This document shows, piece after piece, positions 33,488 to 43,154 of a DNA stretch of 64,000 nt. Below the pieces are notes generated by a model. That model saw only the letters and a list, made by a program, of their open reading frames with translations, had not been told where the DNA came from and ran no database searches. The stretch comes from Anagrus nilaparvatae (lineage: Eukaryota; Arthropoda; Insecta; Hymenoptera; Mymaridae), in NCBI GenBank assembly GCA_022575985.1, contig JAKSXM010000040.1, positions 14,154,001-14,218,000 of the forward strand, read 5' to 3'. How positions within the stretch are numbered: the stretch's first letter is position 1; every line of letters begins with the position of its first letter. The position numbers and the translations under genes are program-made.

Positions 33488-34378
33488 AATGTATTAAACT
33501 ACATTGTATAAATGAAAATGAAAATGATAAAAATGAGAATGATAAAATAAAAATAAAATTAGGGCATACTCATTCCAAATACACTCAATATCTAAAGAAT
33601 TTGGATTCTATTTGTGAATAAATTATCTAAATTATAAAAATATTTTCTGAATACATTATTGTAGGAATTTGGTGTGAGCTTGTTTACATCGAAGCCTAAA
33701 AATTATTTAAATAAAGAAAATATCTGAAATTTCCCTGGAAATCCGAATCTTACCTTGTTTAAATCGTTCGGAGTCATTTAGAGCGGGAAAATTCAAAAAA
33801 ACTTCTAAAAAATGAGAAGAATTGAGGAAAATTCACGATTTTTCGGTTATTTTAGGGTCTAGGAAGTTCGATCGCATCTAGGTTGATATGGCATCCAAAA
33901 ATATATATAAAAACACGCTTTTCCTGAGAAGCTCAATAAAAAATTCGGATATACAATTTTTCTGTAGTTTCCGTAATGTACCCTGTGAATTTATCGATTT
34001 TCTGGCTCCCCGTCTAGGAATTTTCAAAAACTAATAGCATGACTGGATTCCTGAGGAAATTTTACTATAGTACCTGTTTTTTCATTATTTTTAATGATTT
34101 CCAGAAGGAATGGCACATAAAAGAAGAATGGGTGGCTGAGGAAAGATGAAAACGTCTTTTTTTTCAAAAATTCACCCTGGGCTTAGTTTTCAATATTAAG
34201 GGCTAGAATTTAGGGACATAGTCCATTTTGGATAGGTAATTGGCAAAAAAATGTTTTTAGCCGGTTTAAGCGACCCGACCTGGAAACTTTTGCTGAATTC
34301 ACTAAGAATCACTCAGAGATAAAGTGTGCGACTTTGTTAAGGACGCTTTGAATGATTTGAAAAATATAAAAGTGAGTG

Positions 34379-35740
34379 TGAATTGACTGAGATGGAAAAA
34401 AATATTTTTTTAAATACTTCTACTTTTTAAAATTTATTTCATAAACAATTTTTTAAAATTATTTTTTTAAATACTTCTACTTTTTAAAATTTATTTCATA
34501 AACAATTTTTTTTATTCACGTTATTCAATTACGTTATCGAATTCGTTAGTTGCAGCTGTGCGATGCATGGTATTCAAATCTATGTAACTCTTTAGCCAGG
34601 GCGATTGTCTGAATTTCAAAACTATGAATTTTCACCAATTCCACTTTGTACTTGACAACCTCTTTCAGGTTCCTATAATGAAGTATATATCTGTGTTAGG
34701 CTTCAAGGGTGTTTAATAATTTCGGGAACTTTGAGTTTGGGGGGGTTTCGCGCTGGGGAAAAATGGGAGGTCTTTGAAATAGTCGTGCAACAATTCCGGT
34801 ACGTGGAAATCGTATTTACAATACTCTTTCCGAAACGCAAGTTTCTGACTATGATTATGAAAGAGCTGTAAATACGTTTGAATTTTTCGGGTGTAGAAAT
34901 ATCGGGAAATATTCGGACCTCTATTTGAAAACCGACTTGTTACTCTTATCAGACGTGTTTGAATGTTTTAGACGTCGTATGCATCAGTCAGACCTACTAG
35001 ATCCAGCTCATTATATAACCTTACCTTCGTACTCATTCGACTGTATGTTACGTTTCTGCAAAATAGAATTAAAATTGTTAACGGATATTGAAATGGTTAT
35101 TTTCTTTCAAAATTCTTTGTGAGGTCGTTTAAGCTATCGTACGAAAAGATACGCTGAGGGGAATAACAGGTATATGGAAAATTTTGATTCCTCGAAACCC
35201 GAGACATATTTATTTTATTATGATGCCAATAACCTCTATAATTGCTCTATGGGACAGTTTTTACCCCAGGGAGAGTTTAAATGGGTCGATCCAGAGAGTG
35301 TTGACCTGTTAAATGTAGCCGACGATTCACCCTATGGGTATTTCGTAGAATGCGATTTCCACGTACCGGAATTGTTGCACGACTATTTCAAAGACCTCCC
35401 ATTTTTTCCCCAGCGCGAAACCCCCCAAAACTCAAAGTTCCCGAAATTATTAAACACCCTTGAAGACTAACACAGATATATACTTCATTATAGGAACCTG
35501 AAACAGGCTGTCAAGTACAAAGTGGAATTGGTGAAAATTCATAGTTTTGAAATTCAGACAATCGCCCTGGCTAAAGAGTTACATAGATTTGAATACCATG
35601 CATCGCACAGCTGCAACTAACGAATTCGATAACGTAATTGAATAACGTGAATAAAAAAAATTGTTTATGAAATAAATTTTAAAAAGTAGAAGTATTTAAA
35701 AAAATATTTTTTTCCATCTCAGTCAATTTTTGGAAAATTT
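34379..35740. repeat. Inverted duplication of a PolB segment
   Basis: 34387-34812 is the reverse copy of 35350-35740, with a 540-bp spacer (34813-35349). The right arm is in the coding orientation of PolB; the left arm is the duplicate and replaces the polymerase N-terminus. Identity is high. A direct 58-bp duplication (TACTTCTACTTTTTAAAATT unit) is present twice only in the left arm (34410-34510). Confidence 0.85.
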
Positions 35741-36423
35741 CTTGAAAATCAACTAGCCAGAAGAAAAATTTTCTTGAAAACTTGTTACGATGGTCCATTT
35801 GGGGCGCAAGCTTATATTTCGAAACCCAATTTTCACAGGCTGACTGTATTTTCACCAGATCTCGTGGCAATCGAGATGAAAAATGCAAATGTTACGATAA
35901 ACAGACCAATCTATACTGGGGCTACAATATTGGACTTGTCCAAACTTGAGATGTACGAATTTTTTTATGGGTTTCTTAAAGCTAAATGTGGTGAAAATGT
36001 TAATCTTATTTACATGGACACGTGCTGTTTTTTCTTAGATTAATGGCTGTGATATATATGAAATTATAAAAAATAATTACGATTATTTTGATACTTTTGA
36101 ATACCCCGGAAACAATGTATTTAAAATCGAAAGAAAAAATAACAAAATCTTAGTTCTCTAAGTTCAAGAAGGCTATAATTACAAAATTTTGCGGTCTTCG
36201 AAGCAAAATGTACGCTTGGAAAACTAATAAAAAAATTGTAAAAATATTAAAAGGAGTACAACGCGCAGTGGTTTCTAATAAAATAAGTTTCGAAGATTAC
36301 GAATTCGCGTTATTCGATCACAAATTTATTCGTGCACTCAAAATAATATTCGTTCCAAGCTGCACAAAGTTTACTCAGTCAAGGAAAATAAAAAATAGTT
36401 TGAACCACTTTGTTGAAAAATGA
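34813..36423 (+). pseudogene. Maverick/Polinton DNA polymerase B (degraded)
   Basis: Plus-strand frames give, in order, the exonuclease-to-palm region (YLKTDLLLLSDVFECF, DPAHYITLPSYSFDCML, LELL-like KLLTDIEM), the palm block YYDANNLYNCSMGQFLPQG (usual YLDANNLYG), a YVE-type block, the KPNFHRL...IEMKNANV strand, TGATILDLSKLEMYEF and LIYMDTCCFF. The last is the catalytic YTDTDS box, here with Cys for the essential Asp. The C-terminal 36208-36423 frame matches the thumb end (KMYAWKTNKK, KGVQRAVV). The segment with the conserved Asn-Tyr-Gly box is missing between 35620 and 35760 and the N-terminus is lost to the inverted duplication. Family role: replication of the element. It cannot be active. 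Confidence 0.88.
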
Positions 36424-36713
36424 TTTATCCTTGAAAATAAAATTACGACATTGGTCTGGGGACACCGTTTGATTAGGAATTTAAATGCATAAAAGAAGTT
36501 GTATTCATAATAATAATAATAAAATAAATACATTATATTTTGTAATAAAAAAAATTTGTATTCTTTATAATAAATAAATACATTGGTTTGAAAAGGTATA
36601 GTTTTTTAATAAAAAATGCACATGTATAAAAAAAAATGCAGTTTATTTATTTATTTATTTATCCAAGAATTGTGGCTCGAGTCATGCCCTAGCCATTTTA
36701 GAAAAATCTTATT
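36424..36713. other. Intergenic region between convergent PolB and integrase
   Basis: AT-rich, with AATAAA motifs on both strands and simple ATA and TTTA runs, as expected for the tail-to-tail end of two transcription units. No gene was seen. Confidence 0.4.
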
Positions 36714-37540
36714 TTATTTAGTTTTTAAAATTTTTTCGATTAAATAATCATTTGGATATTTTGTTTTCAAAAGTTCTGCTTCGTAAAAGCTCCCAAGAAT
36801 CGGTTCTCCTGTGTAATCTTGCAATTTATACGTTGTGGGATAAGTAGGATTAACTTTGACAATCTTAAAAAGTTCGCAGCTCCAGTTCGGTGTATAAGAC
36901 TTATCAAAAAGATGTTTATATTTGCTCACTCTAACCACGTCAAATTTTTTAAACTTTGGTTTTTTTCTTGCAATTTTTTCCTTATTGTAAACATGTTTCA
37001 AAAGATATTCTTGGTGGGTTTTGTTCACATTTTTAGGGGCCATGCCTATCGTTCGATGTTTGGAAGAATTGTATTCATCGAGCAATTTTTGTAAAACATT
37101 AATGTACTCGTATTTACCCGATAAACTAAAATGTTTCCATATTTTTGCCTTGATTGTACAATTCAGTCTCTCTACGACACTAGCTTTCATTACCAAATGA
37201 GTAGCGCAATGAACAATGTTGAATTTATACATTAGAGCTTTAAATTTTGCGTTATAATACTCTCGGCCTTCATCTGAATGAACGAAATTTACCTTGTACG
37301 GTATCAATTCTAAAATTTTTTGCATTGCCCGTGAAGCGTCATCGCCACTTTTCGATTTTAGAGGCTATGCCCATGCGAATTTACTGAAAACATTTATTAC
37401 AACCAAAATATATTTGTAGCCTTTATTTTGTTTGGAATATTTGAACATGTCAATGAGGTCGGTTTGTAAAAGTTCGTTTATCGATTTCAGAATGACGCGT
37501 CTTCTTGGGAAATGTTTCCTAGCTGGAGAATGGATTTCAT
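36714..37540 (-). pseudogene. Maverick/Polinton integrase (rve family), one nonsense codon
   Basis: The minus-strand frame begins near 37540 with a basic HFPRRRVI segment and INELLQTDLIDM, which carries the first catalytic Asp, then YKYILVVINVFSKF. After an in-frame TAG at about 37363 the same frame continues with VNFVHSDEGREYYN (second Asp), and KASVVERLN (Glu, 33 residues later). Then follow DEYNSSKHRTIGMAPKNVN and a C-terminal SH3/chromo-like region (FKKFDVVRVSKYKHLFDKSY, GSFYEAEL). All three catalytic residues are present and only the single stop disrupts the chain. Family role: inserts the element's DNA, giving 6-bp duplications. It is convergent with PolB. Confidence 0.88.
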
Positions 37541-37554
37541 TCGAAATTTATCGT

Positions 37555-37770
37555 TCATTTTAAGAGAGATAACGCTGACGCCAGCAGATTACAAACTGAT
37601 GCAACTATTAATGCGGCCAACGATATACATATGTCACTTTTTAAATGTTTCAGTTTTCGTTTGCAAATTTCGCAATCTCTAACGTAAACTTGAGTCGTCG
37701 TGCAAAGCTCCTCGTGTTTACCGCAAATATCTAAAGAGATATTCATTGCAGAAAAAAGTCGTAACGACAA
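37555..37770 (-). CDS. Small unknown ORF upstream of the integrase
   Basis: 71 codons with a C-x2-C in RDCEICKRKLK and a hydrophobic C-terminal third (SLAALIVASVCNLLASALSL), which could be a membrane segment. It stands between the integrase and the capsid-region ORF on the same strand. I do not recognise it, and chance openness is possible in this AT-rich DNA. Confidence 0.25.
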   Translation of the reverse strand: MSLRLFSAMNISLDICGKHEELCTTTQVYVRDCEICKRKLKHLKSDICISLAALIVASVCNLLASALSLLK

Positions 37771-37869
37771 TCAATAAAATTAAAATCTACACGTGTATTT
37801 TTTTATATTTGCATTGACTATATTAAAACTAATTTTCAATCACGAGCGAGTTAAATTTTTCTTCCGTCA

Positions 37870-38337
37870 TCATCCCCTTGCCCCTGGCACGACTGAAGGC
37901 TCGACCCAACGAAATTTCTCATATAAAACGCGTTTCTCAAAGCGCAGACGTTGTTTTTTCTTTAGTGGTGGCCACACGAATTCCCGTGTCGTATTTCCTT
38001 GATTTAAGTAAGCTACCCCGTAATTTTCGATATTAAATATGCAATTTATACCCAATTTTTCGAGTCCTTTTACGTAAACTACAAAAATTCCATTTTTCCA
38101 GACGCTCAAGCTGTTTATAATTTTTTCAATGGACTGTTGATATGGAATAAAACCCAAGTATCAGTGGTAATTTTGGTAAACCTAATAAATGTTGGCATTA
38201 TTTTCAAGATTCGATTCGATCTTTGGCGGGGCAAATTCGTAATGTTCTAATCTACAGTCTTGTGTCACGAGAGCAAATTTCTTGATTACGTAATCCCCGT
38301 TGACTCTGTAAAACTGTAGATCCACGTACGCAGTCAT
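37870..38337 (-). pseudogene. Maverick-associated conserved ORF (YVD-x-Q...YVKGLEK type)
   Basis: The start reads MTAYVDLQFYRVNGDYVIKK and HYEFAPPK, then a TGA (at about 38158) where a Trp (TGG) is expected after QNYH, then YLGFIPYQQSIEKII, VYVKGLEKLG and NIENYGVAYL. These blocks recur in an arthropod Maverick ORF that I know only as uncharacterised. The nonsense codon is a single G-to-A change. The C-terminal 45 codons (Arg/Pro-rich) look like non-homologous extension after decay. It lies directly downstream of the capsid-like ORF on the same strand. Its molecular role is unknown. Confidence 0.65.
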
Positions 38338-38483
38338 AATGATACTAATTTTTTCTACAATATTAGTTAGCGGACTACAAATAACAGATTTCTCTCATAT
38401 TGCGTGACAATATACGCTAACGTTGTCAGAAGCCGAAATTTCGTGAAAATCACCCTCGATTCTCAAATCAGTAGCACCTGCTT

Positions 38484-39053
38484 TTAAAACAGGTTCCATA
38501 AACATTCAATTAAAGACAAAAATATGATAATTTTGTAAAAAATTGTCAAAAAATATTGCGCTGTTGTCTTCGTTTTTCCCCAGATAAAACTTGTGAAAAT
38601 CCAGAAAGACCTTATACGCCTCCGAGCACTTATTGTTTTGAAAATCGAAAGATTAGTTTTCGTAAGGTAAACTTTGAGAAATAAAAAAAATTTTTTTTGT
38701 CCAGACTGATCTCGTAAATATAAAACTATGCGACTGATTTCTTTTGAGTTTAACGGTAAATAAATGAGATTGCGTGGGGTGTTGTTCACATGGAATCCTG
38801 GCGGTTCCAAAATGCAAATTTGATGTAAAATTTGGGATTTTTGTTCGTTGTAATACAAATTTTTTATGGTTTTCAGCTTTTTTCCAATCATGTTATAAAA
38901 TTTGTTGTTTTTCGGGATTATATTCGCCACGCTGTTCCACCCCTGAAAAGATAACAGTGCAATCTCGTAATCCTTCTCCCCCAGGGTTATTGGGGGGAAA
39001 TAATCCGCTCTAAGAACGGACTCATTTACACTTAATTCCAATATAAATAACAT
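38484..39053 (-). CDS. Maverick capsid-region protein (PPI-L...NSVANI type)
   Basis: The N-terminus reads LFILELSVNESVLRADYFPP, ITLGEKDYEIALLSFQGWNS and NNKFYNMI. The middle contains ILEPPGFHVNNTPRNLIYLP and IVLYLRDQSG. These blocks, in this order, match a virion-associated Maverick/Polinton protein of arthropods, probably a minor capsid or penton-like jelly-roll protein. I am not certain which named Polinton protein it is. About 100 residues between NNKFYN and QICILEPP that the family usually has are missing (internal deletion), and the C-terminal 60 residues are hydrophobic and poorly matching, as if frameshifted near 38640. Neighbours are the small basic ORF upstream and the YVKGLEK ORF downstream. 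Confidence 0.65.
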   Translation of the reverse strand: MLFILELSVNESVLRADYFPPITLGEKDYEIALLSFQGWNSVANIIPKNNKFYNMIGKKLKTIKNLYYNEQKSQILHQICILEPPGFHVNNTPRNLIYLPLNSKEISRIVLYLRDQSGQKKFFLFLKVYLTKTNLSIFKTISARRRIRSFWIFTSFIWGKTKTTAQYFLTIFYKIIIFLSLIECLWNLF

Positions 39054-39185
39054 TTTTACTACAAACTGATTTCAAAATTGTATGCAAAACTCGTAATCCT
39101 CCTCACTCAGTGTCATTGGCGGGAAATGACATATTTTAAATTGGTAATCCTCCTTCCCCAGGGTTATTGGAAGAAAATGACATTT

Positions 39186-39455
39186 TTAAACAGATTTCAA
39201 AAATTTTATGCACACCGCAATTTGTCTGGTCAAAAGTTTAAAATCTGTCCCTAATGTATTTAATGTCGCAATCGGCCAAATAATTGGCCAACTCTTTTGG
39301 CGGCGGCACGTTTCCGAAGCTATCGAAATATAACAATTTTTTCCCAATTTTGCGATTATAAAACCAAACCCCCCAAACCCGGGGCCTGTTTGATTATCGA
39401 GATTTAGTATAGCAGCCTCGTTGACCCAAGGGGTAGAAGGTAGGCTGTCTCTCAT
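39186..39455 (-). other. Open frame of unclear status between capsid-region ORFs
   Basis: 89 codons with a Gly-rich stretch (GPGFGGFGFIIAKLGK). The sequence GGGTTATTGG-GGGAAAT at 38985 recurs at 39115 and 39160, so this segment includes a partial duplication of the start of the capsid-like ORF. It may be part of a larger virion gene but no family match was seen. Confidence 0.25.
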
Positions 39456-39479
39456 GTTAACCCCCCCGAAAATCTTTAA

Positions 39480-39900
39480 TATTTTTCCCCAATTTTAAAA
39501 ACTGAGCCGACGACGACGCCACCTCTTGCTCTTCAACCCTTTACCGCGACTAGGATGTGGCTTAAGGTGCAAGCCACTGGCTATTTTTTCCATCCGTTTT
39601 TCGTGACGAACTGTCTCCTCCAGCATTTTTTTATTATTCTGTAAATCTTCTTTTTGCTTTATAAAGTGTAGCAGCGGCAGCAATTCCAGCTGCGAGAGGG
39701 ACCATCAGGGGCAGGAAATCCCCGCGTTTTTTTTTCACAAAGATTTACCGCGTTTTTGCCGCCGCCGCAACGAGGCACCAGCGCCGCGCGCGGCTTGCGA
39801 GATTTTCCGCCCGCGTTTTTTTTTTCAAGACACCCATACACATTTTCTGCTTCATATTTATGAGCCCAGAAACCGCCGCAGCCGAACTTTTTTCACCAAG
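39480..39900 (-). pseudogene. Small basic protein, likely Maverick minor virion component
   Basis: This GC-rich minus-strand segment reads GAGASLRRRQKRGKSL, shifts in a poly-A run, then gives FLPLMVPLAAGIAAAATLYK (hydrophobic, Ala/Leu-rich), followed after stops by LHLKPHPSRGKGLKSKRWRR. A basic N-terminus, a FLP-LM-PLAAG hydrophobic core and a G-L-x-LKP tail resemble the small core/minor capsid proteins of Mavericks and adenovirus-like elements. The chain is broken by at least one frameshift and two stops. GC content is clearly above the neighbourhood, which for Maverick structural genes of this kind is common. Confidence 0.5.
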
Positions 39901-40202
39901 CGAGGCGTCTCTCACCCAAATTCGCCCGCTAGCAGCTTTTACGGGCGCTCGGTCTGCGGCGATGATAGGCTAAATCGTGGGTCAAACAATCTGAATCAAG
40001 TTTGTTATGGGCTGTGAATTGGCTGCAATTCTATTAAAAAGTCGTATTTCTGGGCACTGTTGCAAAAAAATTTTAAATCAATTTTTTTTATTCGATTAAA
40101 AAAGAAATTTTTCGTACTCACGCAGTGATTCTAAGACGGTATGTGTATTTCGTGATTGAGATTCCCTAAAAACCTATTAAACATCTGACCCTTGTTAAAG
40201 TT
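39901..40202. other. Divergent intergenic region
   Basis: It lies between minus-strand virion genes and the plus-strand ATPase, so it should hold promoters in both directions. No TATA box or other element is convincing. Confidence 0.3.
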
Positions 40203-40211
40203 TCGAAGCAA

Positions 40212-40875
40212 ATGATGGCAAGGTATAAATTACGCGGAGTATATAAAACTGTTTTCAGTAAAAAAAAAAGAATAGAATTGGTTCAACAACCTTTGACATT
40301 CGGAAACGTAAATTTTGTAATCTCGGCAGGGAAAAAATTTATCCCGAAAAATGGTGAGCTCTTGGGGGATTCCATTAGGGCGATAGTCTTGGGGTTTTTG
40401 GGGTGCGGGAAATCCAATATGTTTTTATCGTTAATAAGATCGCTTTTCGGATTACGATTTTTTTCTCGATCTCTACACGTTCAAGACAAGTACGAGAAGA
40501 TTTTGCGTCTAATTTTTAAAAAAATACCGGAAATTCAATTGCGAATTTTTTCTTAAGACTGTGAAATTCCCCCTCCAGAAAAGGCTACGCGTCAAACTAT
40601 CATGGTTTCTGAAGCTCAAAATATTATACGAATGTATATGAGTTTATCGAGACATATTACCTTTATCTGTGGACTGTCTGTACTTGATCCAGTCATATGC
40701 AAACGTGCCAAAGCACAATTTAAGGGATTGTGATTGCTTGGCCATTTTCAAGCAGGACGAACTCAATTTAAAACATATTTACGACAATCACGTGATTGGA
40801 GATATGAGTTTCACACAGTTTAAAAAGTTGTGCGAAAATGCTGGACTAACAAACACGGATACTTGGATATCATGA
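40212..40875 (+). pseudogene. Maverick packaging ATPase (FtsK/HerA type), degraded
   Basis: Frame 1 (40212-40556) has LLGDSIRAIVLGFLGCGKSN: the Walker A loop GCGKS sits at about residues 64-68, followed by LSLIRSLFGLRFF and QDKYEKIL. A stop and frame changes follow (40557-40668), where the Walker B region should lie; only fragments such as a GRH-like segment are left. The frame 40669-40875 contains DCLYLIQSYANVPKHNLRDC and AIFKQDELNLKHIYDNHV, then GDMSFTQFKKLC, the typical C-terminal half. Family role: powers DNA packaging into the capsid. It begins a plus-strand run with the two ORFs downstream. Confidence 0.88.
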
Positions 40876-41099
40876 AAGATTTCCCATTAAAGCAGGGTCA
40901 TTATTGATGTGGCTTCAGTACATTTGTTCATTTTAACGAGAAAACGTGCGAAAAACGCAACATTACAAACGACAATGACGCGCCAAAAAAAAAAATAAAT
41001 AATGAAAAACAGACCAGCGTCAGTGATAAAGAGTAAAATTTTTCAAAGCTTTATAAAATTATAAAATTTTCTTTTTTTAATAATCTTTATTTTTCTAGT

Positions 41100-41760
41100 A
41101 TGGGGATCGCAAAATTAATAAAAACCGCGCAAAAAAATATCAGGAAAAAATATCAATTATTGAAAAATCAAGATTCTCAAACTTTACAAATGGTTAACAA
41201 GACTTATTCGCCAATTATCCAACCCCTTGAGAGTATTTTAAAATTAAAAAATAAAAAAAAACTACTAAATACAAAGGAGGAGGGCCAGGAGGAAGAGATT
41301 GCGGAGGGAAAGTTAATCTCCCTGCAAAAACCTGACGCAAATTTAATAGATTTTGAAGAAGAAGAAAAAACGACTGCGAAAATAAGAAAAGAACCGGATT
41401 CAAGTTTGATACAGGACGAGTCCATTGTCGAATATGCCTCCAAAAGAGTTGCATAAACCATGGGGAGTGGACCCATCGCGAGAAAGGTTGCCCAATATTT
41501 AGCCGTAAACAAGTTAAAATATGACGATGTTTTCGGCCCTCAATTTGTTGGCGATATGCGGGTTTTAGGATGTCAAAGAATCACGGTAAACCCCGACGAT
41601 TAGTTACAAATAGGATTCAGAACTTTTAAAGGAACAATTTAATTTATTGCAAGAAACTGGAATATCCCTTTACAACCAAAGATGAATCTCTTTATAAAAA
41701 AATTGGGTTTTATACAAATTTTCACAAGAGCAGAGGTGATGCGAAAAGTAAAGCGTTCCC
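41100..41760 (+). pseudogene. Maverick DUF8207-like protein with coiled-coil N-terminus
   Basis: 118 codons (IAKLIKTAQKNIRKKYQLLK...IIQPLESILKLK) form a charged coiled-coil-like region, ending at TAA (41454). The same frame continues with MGSGPIARKVAQYLAVNKLK, YDDVFGPQFVGDMRVLG and ITVNPDD, a TAG, IGFRTFKGTI and another stop. The FGP...G...I-x-v-n-pDD...F-KGT pattern is that of a domain (DUF8207 as I recall) very common in arthropod Maverick-like ORFs. Start: the ATG at 41100 follows a T-rich leader. Three nonsense codons inactivate it. Function unknown. Confidence 0.65.
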
Positions 41761-41763
41761 AAA

Positions 41764-42294
41764 GAAAGTTCGCACGATTTTTTAGCGTTGGCACGGAAAA
41801 TTACAAATTTAAAAGAAAAATTAGCCAGTTCCGAAAACTATGATAAAGTCAAAGTAAAATTGAAAGCGATTGAAAAACTTTTGGGGGTCAACGCCAAAGA
41901 CAAGGATTTTTCTTATTCGCGTGTAAAAAGTTACGTAAAAGATATGACCCCAAAAATTTCAAAGAGGTTTGATTTATTGGAATTGATTCTAGGAATTTCA
42001 GAGATAGAAATTACTTTAACCGAGGATAAAAAAAAAGTATCGAAAAAATTGGTGTCTACATTAGCCGAACGAATAAATTTATTGGAAAATTTACTTGGAT
42101 TTGGGAAAGAAAAAAATGTTACCTCTAATGAAAAAGACGTGGATTTTCCGTATTTGCGTGTAAAAAGTTACATTACACAAATGATGCCAAAAATCAGAGA
42201 AAGATTGGATTTATTGGAATTGATTCTAGGTTGTTCAGATAAAGAAATTATTTTAACAGAAGATCAAAAAAAAAAACGTACTCGCGAAAATTGA
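41764..42294 (+). CDS. Lys/Leu-rich helical protein with two internal repeats
   Basis: An open frame of about 177 codons from KESSHDFLALARKI onward, with no ATG near its start, so it may begin inside the DUF8207-like gene or use an upstream exon or frame. It holds a repeat of roughly 70 residues: unit 1 around FSYSRVKSYVKDMTPKISKR and LLELILGISE, unit 2 around FPYLRVKSYITQMMPKIRER and LLELILGCSD; a third, partial relative is LAERINLLENLLG between them. The pattern predicts amphipathic helices. No family is recognised. The frame is clean, unlike its upstream neighbours, so it may have decayed less or be a young duplication product. Confidence 0.5.
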   Translation, partial: ESSHDFLALARKITNLKEKLASSENYDKVKVKLKAIEKLLGVNAKDKDFSYSRVKSYVKDMTPKISKRFDLLELILGISEIEITLTEDKKKVSKKLVSTLAERINLLENLLGFGKEKNVTSNEKDVDFPYLRVKSYITQMMPKIRERLDLLELILGCSDKEIILTEDQKKKRTREN

Positions 42295-42572
42295 TCCCAA
42301 AGTTAAGAAGAAGAAAGATTGAAGATTCTCGTTTGAATTAACACCCTACAAACAAAATTTTTGTTTACTTTTTAAACTTTTTTTTAAAAAAACTTACATT
42401 TTTTTTTATTGTTTTTTTCACCAAACAAACGAATACGATGAATGTCGATACAAAACTAAAATAGATTCACTCCCACGTATTATAATTTGTCGATAAAAGG
42501 GGTTAAAAAGTCGTTACAAAAAGCACTTGAAAAAATACGTTGAGATTCGTTGTTGAGGGGGTGTAAAATTTG

Positions 42573-43082
42573 TTATACGTCATCTTCACCCTTGCTAAAT
42601 GAATCAAAACTCTTTACGTTTACTGGTATTTTTCTAACAATTTTTATTGAAAATTCACCCATACAATTAGCATATTTTGCATGAATACCTTCAAAGAGTA
42701 ATTTATTAGCTTTTTTCGACCAACTTTTTTCGTCGAAAAAGTAAAATTTCTCCTCGTATTCGATAAAAAATAAAACTTGGTTCACATTAATTTCTTCAAA
42801 TTCAATAAGAACATCTCGCTCGCGAGTATGTGGGTCATCCAAAATTATCGTAAAACTGTACATCAACTCCTTTGGTTTTTACAACTTTGAAATTCTCACT
42901 CTTACGGAATCGCAATATTGCGACGTAAAATCGGATGGATTAAATTCTTCACTTTCATACTCGCCCACGTAAAAATCCTCTTGATTCGATTTGTCACAAA
43001 TATGACTCCCCAACTCTTCGATGCAAACATATAATTTAAAATTGTCGGTGTAAAAAATTACAACGCTCATTTTGAATGTCAA
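42573..43082 (-). pseudogene. Novel paralogue 1 of a tandem pair, one nonsense codon
   Basis: The start is MSVVIFYTDNFKLYVCIEEL (a second Met four codons before it is possible). Cys residues follow in SHICDKSNQEDF, then EEFNPSDFTSQYC and VRVRISKL. A TAA (about 42878) interrupts, and the same frame continues for 100 codons with MYSFTIILDDPH, VLIEFEEINVNQVLFFIEY and FEGIHAKYANCM. Expected full length about 170 residues, acidic and beta-rich by composition. No family is recognised. Its twin lies 587 bp upstream on the same strand. The two share the start, Cys spacing, the FNP-x-F block and the IILDDP block. Confidence 0.6.
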
Positions 43083-43154
43083 AAATATACTAATCTTCTT
43101 TAGAAAAATAAAACTTGTCTACAAATTTTTTTAAAATGTACAAAGCGTAAAATT

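Larger units (their letters stand above)
30890..34314. mobile_element. Foldback element D (3.4 kb, TSD AGAG) with transposase remnant
   Basis: Arms of roughly 600 bp (30890-31500 with 33670-34314) begin GAGTGATTCTTAGTGAATTC and end with the inverse. The flanks are AGAG at 30886-30889 and 34315-34318. Excision with one AGAG restores the host ORF in phase, so the ends are reliable. Inside: a 176-bp tandem array (one arm only), a 368-bp nested foldback and a degraded transposase-like ORF. A 4-bp duplication with long inverted repeats and this transposase type would suit the Sola superfamily, but that is a guess. Confidence 0.88.
30548..34386 (+). pseudogene. Unknown small ORF split by foldback D
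   Basis: The start reads MVDVKAEFAKAEKEIDRLSS. A frameshift near 30640 leads into a frame with SRLQSYFENENAPIG, LEAQMYRIIFRKLIVLERD and FQVTQSLFKSQLRTGL, up to the 4 bp before 30890. There foldback D intervenes. At 34315 the same frame resumes exactly in phase once one AGAG copy is removed, and ends with TGA at 34384-34386 after about 23 codons (VCDFVKDALNDLKN is visible). The expected product is roughly 170 residues, helical and charged, with no domain I recognise. It is between the RING ORF and PolB on the same strand, so it is probably a gene of the same element. Confidence 0.65.
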
